Part shown: positions 52,601 to 61,600 of the stretch, piece after piece
How positions within the stretch are numbered: position 1 is the stretch's first letter
Layout: the number at the start of each line of letters is the position of its first letter
Made by a program: the position numbers and the translations under genes
The notes under the pieces: model-generated
The model's database searches: none
Told to the model about the DNA's origin: nothing
Seen by the model: only the letters and a program-made list of their open reading frames with translations
Assembly (NCBI GenBank): GCA_003993805.1
Contig: RSEF01000012.1
Coordinates: forward strand, 595,510 to 659,509
Reading direction: 5' to 3'
DNA from: Himantopus leucocephalus
Taxonomy: Eukaryota > Chordata > Aves > Charadriiformes > Recurvirostridae
Length of the DNA stretch: 64,000 nt

Positions 52601-55600
52601 TCTGCCACGTTTTTCTGTAAATCCCGTGATTTACAGTAGGAGGTTGCTCTTTCAGCAGAGAGGAGTTAGTTTAATTTCAGAACCGGACTTATTTTTACAG
52701 AGGCTTGTGGTTGTCTTAATCATCATGCACCAAATTCTACTGCTTTGTCATTTCCTTGAAAGATTTTGTTGTTGTTTTCTTCCTTCTTTTAAGGTGTTAC
52801 TGGTGAATGTGTGGCAGATTCTTGTGAATTAGGCAGCGCAAGAGTGTGGTAACATCTCATTGTCTGAATAATCTTTAACTGGCAGGAAGATTCACAGTCT
52901 TTCTTCACTTTTCACTTAGGTATCAAGGACAAGATACCCAACCAGGAGGAATTCCTTCAGCGGGTGCTGAAAGGAGCATGCAGTGCTCCTGCTAACCTGC
53001 TGGAGGGGGTAAGTGCTGCAATGTGCTTTTGTCTTGATTTTCCTCTTTGTCATTAAGGGAACCCCTATTCAGAGTGTCAGTTCATTTCCTTTTTTAAGTT
53101 TAGGGAGCATTGTATTATGCTGCTGACCTTAAAGTTCCGCTCTCCAGTGTTTCCTATTTACAGTATTTAATTTTGATAGTGTTGTCCTGAAACATATCTG
53201 TCACTGCAGGTTTGGGCCATTCATTAATCCTAGCAAAAGAAAGACCTTTTTCAAGCACCCTTAGTTTTCAGTCTTCCTGCTATCCTGCTCCTCCTTCATA
53301 CAGCTCTAAGGAAATAATCCTTTATTTATCTAGCTTTCACATTGTCCCCTTTCTCAGTTGACTCCTTTCACTTATTTATTAGTAATGGGCAGGTGATTGT
53401 TTCACTTAAATCTTGCATCTTTGCTAGTGAAGAACCAAATTTTTATACCCTCCTCTGCACTTAAGGCAGTATTTGCACCTTATATCAGCATCTGGTTATA
53501 AAGTACAGAACATAATATTTTTTTTTTTAAATGCCGTTGATGGCTTCTTTACAATTAACGTTTTTATCTTTGTATGTTTTCTGTCTGGTCATCTTTGTAT
53601 GCTAGATGACCCAGTTTTAGAAAGAGATTATTCATGTTTCCTTCAAACCTTGAATATGTAAGTGATGATGCTTCTGAAAATGATGATGAGGACTTAAGTG
53701 AAACATGTGACTGTATCTACAGGCAGAGCAGAAGCTCTGATGCAAACACCAGTGATTCTAAACATTCTCATTTCTGTTGTCTTGTGTTAGTAAGGGACCT
53801 GTATCTCTTTGCTTCTGTATTCATACTTTATTTAGGCAAAAAGAATGTATATAAAGAAGTGGAAGTACAGGATTTGTTTTGTTCTGTTGTACAGAATAAT
53901 TTGTGTTCTTTTTGTAGCTTCACAGAGGGAAAAATCCATTGGATCTCATTGCACCAGGCTCCCGACTAGAACTGCAAAACATGCGAGATTCCCTGGAAGC
54001 CTGGATAGTCAACGTGGTAGAAAATGTTGGTGGGAGACTTAAATTGCGATACGAAGGGCTGAACGATTCTGACAAATTTGACCAGTGGCTATTCTACTTG
54101 GACCCTTTCCTTCATCAAGTGGGGTGGGCAGCTCAGCATGGATATAGCCTGCAACCACCTTTAGGTACTTCAAGACATGTATCTTTTATATGGTGTTCAG
54201 AGGCTAGAGAATACCTCTGCTGCTTTGGTGCTCTAAACCTGCCTTCTGGATGCATATGGTGGTCACGTAATCAGTGTGTGATCTGACAAATTGTACCTAA
54301 TAATACGTAAGTGAAAACACCAGTAAATAGTCCAACAAGACTTTTTACCCCCTCATTCAAAAGTTGCTAAATGGTTTTGCCTGTCAAAACTTTCCAACTG
54401 TTTGTGGAAAAGGAGAAACTGAGGAAGGGATTGCCTTCACAATTAATTTGGGTATGTTTATATTCTGGGGGGAGAAAAGTTACCTGGTTTTGAAGTACTG
54501 CTCAAGAGGAGCTTTTGCAGTTGTGACTCCAAGTCCACTGGGCTAATTAAGGCACTGTCTAAAGAGGTATTACGTGGATCTGAAAACGTCCTTAAAAATG
54601 GGTGCCCAGGGAACAAGTGTGTGGAAGCGGAGGCAGAACATGAGACAGATGACCATGTTTTCCAAGCATGTGCATGTCAGGGTGGGCTATCAAAGAAGTG
54701 GGGCATAAGATGGCTGAAACACCAATGGATTGCTTATGAGCTAAGCGGTGACATAACGTGTTTTCTGATGAGGGGAAACCTTGGGATAAAACTGGAGAAT
54801 GTTGAGCATTTACCCTGAAGCCTTTCTGCAAAGGCAGGTGTACATCTAAGGTTCTGGCACCCTCTGTGCTATTAGTTGGGGAAGTTCAGGTTGTTTAGAA
54901 CAGTTGTTTTTGTTGTGCATTTTTTTAATGTTTTCCCCTTACGGCAAGGAGAAATCATGCTGAGGCAACCAAACCAATTTCTATTGAAATGACTGAGTGT
55001 ATTGCCTTTGCTAGTGCTTGACCAGTCTCTGCTGAAATCGGGTATGTGAACAGGGAGACACCAAGTAGCTGACAGAAACTAGATGGCTGGATTCCACAGT
55101 GCTATTTAAGTGAATAATGTCTTTTTTAATATTAGTTAGCTACTGGATTTGTTTCCTTTTTATGTCTATGTAAGAGCTTTGATATACTCACAGGCATCCT
55201 TTGTGCATGATGGCACTGGTACAAGTAGTTCCTCTTCTATCAGAGAGGTGTGTGGTCTGCAATTATAGATGCTAAAAGAGTAACTTACGCAGCTGGGACA
55301 CAGTTGTGGAACATTTCTTGAACTTTCTGCTCACTTAAGAGTAAAACAAGCTAGCATTATCCAGCTGGGGATTTGTGTTCTGGTCATACGTTTCTCCAGA
55401 AGTTTTCCTCGGTGTTGATGTGATCTCTGTTTTCTCAGAAGAACTAGACTGGGCAGCATATGGGTGAGACAGTGTTGCTTGACTTCGGTCCCTTTTTGTA
55501 ACACATTCAGATGTTGAAGAATACAGTAAGCTTTTAAGAAGGAAGCAAACTTTTGGCTTTATTGCTGTGTGTTCTGAAGGAAAAGAAGGAGGAAGATGAC

Positions 55601-58600
55601 TTCATTCACTGTTTTCCTTTCTTTTTACTCAAGCCATTAGGTCCTTGAAGAGTGAAGCAGATTGGCAAGAGATCCTGAAGAAAGTGAAAGAAGAGGAAGA
55701 GGATTCATCAGTTCCTACAGATCTCTTTAAGGTAAAGACACAGTATGTGTAGTTTAATGCTGTGGGTGATACAATGCAAATGCTGTATTCCTAAGAAATG
55801 ATTTGGGGAAGTCAGTCACTATTACTCAAAATTCTTTCCCTGTTTTGGTTTTTATATTTTTTTCCCTTTCTCCCTCTAGTTTAAAAAAGAAAGAATAACA
55901 AAGAATAATCGTACTATTATACAATTCTTGTTAAGTTAGACAACGCACCCATTACAAATATGTGAGCCATTAATTGTCATACTGGGAAAAATCCCTGGTT
56001 CTGATCATTTATAATGTCATCTCTGGTTGTTCACCAGCTGGTCTTGTGGATTACTGTCTTTCTAGAGGAGTGCAGGGTTACTACAATCTCTCTAATTCTG
56101 TGAGTACATTGAAAAGTTTAATGTGTGTAACATCTAATCTGTAATCTGTTACACATGGTGTATAAGGTGTCCTGTTATATTCTAAGTGTTAGCAAATTAG
56201 CAAATGTACTGATGAGTCTGAATTTAAATAGATATGAATTGAAATATAAAAAAAAAATCTTGGCACGTTTTGAGAGGTAGGAATGTAAATGTAGTCCTTC
56301 AAATTCTTAGTTCATTTTTCTCAGCTTTGTTTAGACCCATAAGCAGAATAGGTGCTGTTGCTCTTGAACGTGTTGGTTCATATACAGAGCAGGATATAGA
56401 TAATTCTGGAGCAGGAGCCCTGTTTTGCAGGTTTTTGTTAGGCTGAAAACGGAGACTTTTATGGTTCTCTTTTAGTGTAGCTCATTATGAGTGCTAAAGG
56501 TTAGGGGGGGAAAAAACATTTCTATTGACTTACCAGACCACTCCATATTGTGCAATCTTGCTTCTTTGTGGAGAACATCAGAGGAGGAAAACTTGAGGAC
56601 TTCCTAAAACTTATAGAAAACCATCAGTCTCAGAGAGCATAGTTGGCCTTTTCTTTTCATTATAGAGAGGTTGCTGGTACTCTGACATGTTGATTTCTTA
56701 GAATAAACTAATAAAAACTCAAGTTATCCTCTTCGGTTGAATTATGTAAGGTACATCTTTTTTTGATAGAGAAAGGCAGTTAATCACTCTGATACTTCAT
56801 GTTTTAGGATAAACCTGTGATTGGAGTGCATTCGTTCTCTGAAGGCATGAAGTTAGAAGCTGTGGACCCAATGGCTCCTTTTGTAATCTCTCCTGCTACA
56901 GTTCTCAAGGTACCAGGGTTCTTTAACTTGTCCTGCTAAGATTCAGTTCTATTGCTACTTCTGTTCTTAAATGCTCAGGAAAGTCTCATCAACTGATTAT
57001 CTTAAAATCTTGAACTAGTTTTTGAATTAAGTGTTTTGGATGTCTTCCTTAGGGGACAGGTTGCCGTGAAAAAAAATTATAACTGCTGACAGTGAAGACA
57101 TTGGATTTGAAAGGAGAGAAAACGTTCCATAAAGATACAAGCTCAAAAGATCAAATAGCTAAAATTGTCAAACCCAGATTTTTAAAATTAGGTATAATCT
57201 TTCATAATCTGAGTATCCAATTGAAGATAGATTTTGGGGGTTTGTTTCTGCAAAAGTGAATGTCATTACTGTGTACAAGCTCTGATGTTTAGGTGGCCTG
57301 GTCTTCAAACAAGGGCCCACACATGGCTTTAAAAGCTGAAAACTCCCCAATGTAATCAGGTTTTGAGGAACTTCTGTCTTCCTATGTTAGTAAGCAGGTG
57401 AATGGTTCTAAAGAGACCTGCTTTAATGTAGTAAAACAAAATGTTGCTGTGCAAATAAAACCAGGACATATTTTAAAATCTTTTTTTTTGGTGTATTTTC
57501 CAGGAAATGGTGCTTTTTCTTTAGGACAGATAGTCTCTCAATATAACCGTCATGCAATGTTGCTGTTTAATAAAGTTATCAAAATGGGGGAGAGGGAGCA
57601 ATAGATCAGGATCTGCTACTTACAAGACCACATGGTTCTCTTTTGGCTAAATACAGGTATACAATGAAAAATATTTCATGATAGAGATTGACGACTTGAG
57701 ACCAGAGCGTACAACCAGCCAGTCTTACATTTGTCATGTCAATAGTGCTGGTATTTTCCCTGTGCAATGGAGTCTGAAGAACGGCTTGCATCTCAGTGCC
57801 CCACCAGGTATGTTTGTGCAAGCTTGTCATGCTCGCTCCTCTTTGAAGGAAACTGATTGCCAATCCCCAGAGTGCCATGTTTACGACAACACTTTTGCAA
57901 AAGAATTACATGTAGTAGCACAAGCAAAGAACAAGAAAGATCAAATTCTGAGAAACAGGAGCGTTGAGTTAGTGAAACTGAAGTTTCCTGGGTACGTGCC
58001 TGGATTTGAGAAGATGACAGTGGCTGGGGGATGCTGGTCATGCATAAAATCCTGAACACTTGAACGAATGGAGTATGTGTTCCAGGGCTGAAGGCAATGT
58101 TGATTTCAGCATTAATTAACATGATATCAGAAGCCTATAGTCTTTGCATTAGATTTTTGCTTCTGGTCAAAATGGAAGGTTGTTATCCAATGTCTTATAA
58201 TATTTTTAGAATATCTTATCACTCAGAAGTTAATGAAGTTTTTTTTTTCCAAGGACCTATGAGGCAAGGTAGCAGATTGCTGAAACATTGCTTCAGGACG
58301 TAAGGGAATTGGGGAGTGATCCTCAGCTACTGAAATATTTATGCATTTTCTCAAAATGGAAATGTCAATGGTATTGTAGAACCAGGGACTGAGTACTCTT
58401 ATGCACCACCACAGAATTCAAAATGTTTTGTTTTTACTGCTCGTGACATCAGAGGAGGAAAGAGCATAGGATGTTTGTCCCTTGCCTTTCCTTGGGTAAG
58501 GTGCAAAAAGTGGCTTTGCTTGACCCAGCATTACCTAGAATTTTGCATGTGAAAGATGAAATCTCACTTTCTAGGCATGTGACTGGAGCTGACAAAGATT

Positions 58601-61600
58601 TCAAGCTTCTCTTCCAGTAGCCCCCCAGGAAGTGGTGGGCATTCTGAATTGTCTCAGGAGTCCTACTGACACTGATCAAATTGAGAAAAATAAATAGGTC
58701 TGTCTGTGATTAGGCCCTCTCTGGGGGGTAGTTGAACTTCGTGTTTTTAGATTGTCTTGTTAACATTGTATTCTTAGACTAGTTTTAAAATTGTGCTTGA
58801 TTTCTTAAACCCTTGTCACGGGCGTCCCTTGTAGGGGATGCTTCCAAGGTACTCCTGGAAGGAAGGAACTACTGCTGCAGTTGTCTGCTTGCTAATATAC
58901 TGCCAGCCTCAAACTATCACAGCAGCCGACTTCTGCACCCAGTTCCCTTCAGTTATTTGCTGTTTATTAGGTCACAGGGAAATGAAGCATTTCCTCCAAG
59001 CAGAATTTAATTTGTCTTTTTCTTGGAGAGATGCTCTGCTTCCTGATGGACTCCATGTTAAGACTCTTCCCTTCAAACATCTATGCAGATTTACAGCTGT
59101 TAGCAAACTTGATGAGCCTCTTAAGACGACTAACAGCTAACTTTAATGACTTGGTATTTAACATGTGTGTGAGAGAGTAATATGTTGGTATTGAGCACAT
59201 TTTGGGTGATCTATTTTTTAAAAAAAAAATTTAAAAAGTTTCAGAGCTTACATGACATTAATGAAGTAATCTTGCGGAAACTTTGCCAGAATTTCATCTA
59301 TACCCTGTGAAAAGGGTGCAAACGCTTCTCCGTGTTTCGATTGCTGCCCTTGTCTGCTTAGCAGATGTACTTTATTCACACTTCAGGTTGCTCTCTGTGA
59401 AGTCACATTTAGTTTCATGCCATTTCAAGTCAAAAATGGCAATTAAGGTGGGGCGGTGCCCAAAAGCCCCTCTGCAATGCAAATGAAGAGGATATCTCAA
59501 ATATGTGCGAACCATGCTATGGGCTGACCTCAGATGGCTCAGTGAAGCCCTAGTCAGCTGACAAACTTGTGACCCAACCAGATTTCAGTGATCTGTACTT
59601 CATGTCAGCTTGAAACAAGTCATTTGTTCTCATGCTGTTAAACTAACTCCTTTGCCTTTTCTTCACCTAGGTTATCCTGGGCAGGACTTCGATTGGGCAG
59701 ACTACCTCAAACAATGTGGTGCTGAGGCAGCTCCCCAGAGCTGCTTCCCTTCGGTAAGGTTCTCTTGCAGACAGATGTCTCTTCTGTTATGTGAATGACA
59801 CTCTTGATTCCAGGAGGAAGAACCTTTTGCATGTTTTTGACTTAAATTACCTGTGATAACTGAGGAAACCGAAGAGTTAAGAAAGTGCAAATATATGTGA
59901 ACAGTAGTAGGTGCATGCCAGCTTCCTAGATAAGGAAGTGGTGGATCAGATGCTGCAGTTGTGATAAAGGAGATCGAAAAGAAATGAGTGGTTTGTAAAA
60001 TTGAGATGTGTAAGAGTCCATGGCATAGTCATAAAACAGCATCAATCCTTGGCACTCCTGTAATTGTGGAAACGGGGCCTTTTAATAGACCTTGTTTTCA
60101 TTTACTTAGTGTACTCTTTCAATCTTCCATCCTTTCAGCTTGAAAAATGCATTCCATTGTATTAATCAATACCAAGTCATCTTAAATTAGTACCAAATAA
60201 TCATTTTGCATTAATCAGTGCCTGAAGTACTTGCTAGATTTTGGGCTTTTGTTGATTCAATGACAGTATTGCTGTCTCCCAGAGCAGAATACCTTGTCAA
60301 GCAGAAAAGGTTACTATTAACACTTGCCTTCCAATTCCATTTACTCTACTTGGGCTATTGCAGTGCTTAGGGGAAGAAATTAAAATGAATAATTACCATT
60401 TTTTGAAGAGGGTGTTGCTGGCTATGAATTCTTGTTGTCCTTGTTCTGTCTTGCAAGCTGTGGCATCTTAGAACGGGTCATTGAATTTATTATCCCTTTT
60501 CTGAGAAGAGTTGATCACTGTAGGCTAGTTCCAGAATTTGTAATGTATTGATCCTGTAATTAGGTTGCAGAGTGTCTCTGGGAGGAAGACTCCTCTGTCT
60601 GGTTGTTACTTCTTATCTTTAATTCAGGCACTTCAGAGCTGGATAAATATCCATTCTTACATTTTAGGAATTTTTCCATAAATGGGGACGAAGGTGGTGA
60701 ATAGAGTAAAATCCTACGTATCCAAAAACTGTAAAATGAAAAGAAAGCTTCCTTTGCTGTCTGCCAGAACTCATTTGGATGAGGCGTGAATGTTATTTAC
60801 ATACATAAAATGGATTTCCAAGCTAACAAAATAGAATAGAGAGCCTGGTCAGACTATTTGTCAGACTTACCACTTAGGTAGCAAGCAGCAGAGAATTCCG
60901 AATTGCTTAGAATGCACTCAGTCCTTTCAGTGAGTATCAGCATCCTTATTTTTGAATACAAGCATGTTTTCTAGGTCTGTCTATAGAACCTTTTTTTCAA
61001 CTTAAGTTCTTTGTAGTTTGTAATATTTCTTACTTGTATTCAATGTGCTAATTATTCGAAATCTTCTCTGGTTGTGTGAGTATCTTTCTATGTTACTCAA
61101 ACACTGAGGCTTTTATGTGTTGCTTCTGTTCATGGCTATTCATATCATATACTGGATATACAGAAGGGATTTTACTGAAATATTCGGTCTTTTTCCTAGT
61201 TAACTTCTTCTGACCATGGATTTAAAGAGAATATGAAACTTGAGGCTGTGAACCCAGTTGATCCTGAAGAAGTTTGCATTGCCACAGTCACCAAGTTGAA
61301 AGATTCCTACCTCTGGCTTCAGCTGGAAGGTAGGCTTGATGTGCGAGAGGAGAGTAGCACTTGCGTTGATTCTTCCATAGTACTGTCATCAAACCTGAAG
61401 AGTATCTGGAACAAACTCACTGCTTGCTGAACATGGGCAGCAAATCACCATTTCCTTAATGAAAACACAGCAAAAATCCATTTGCATTGTCTGTTTCCCA
61501 GTTAGCCTTGGATGATGGTGCTTATTTAAGCCAGGCAAAAATGGCATTTGTGTGTTGCAGTGCTAGGCTAGCGTGCTGTGCAAAGTGCTGATCAGCGTCT

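Noticed and set aside
53640..53730. Acidic open frame ([14 protein letters not shown]) as an extra SFMBT1 exon
   Set aside because: The flanking exons join in phase 0 with a conserved protein junction (LLEG/LHRG), and known SFMBT1 has no such insert.
57808..58055. Open reading past the 57807 donor as extra coding sequence
   Set aside because: The GTATGT donor and the phase-matched next exon with conserved [13 protein letters not shown] show that this is intron read-through.
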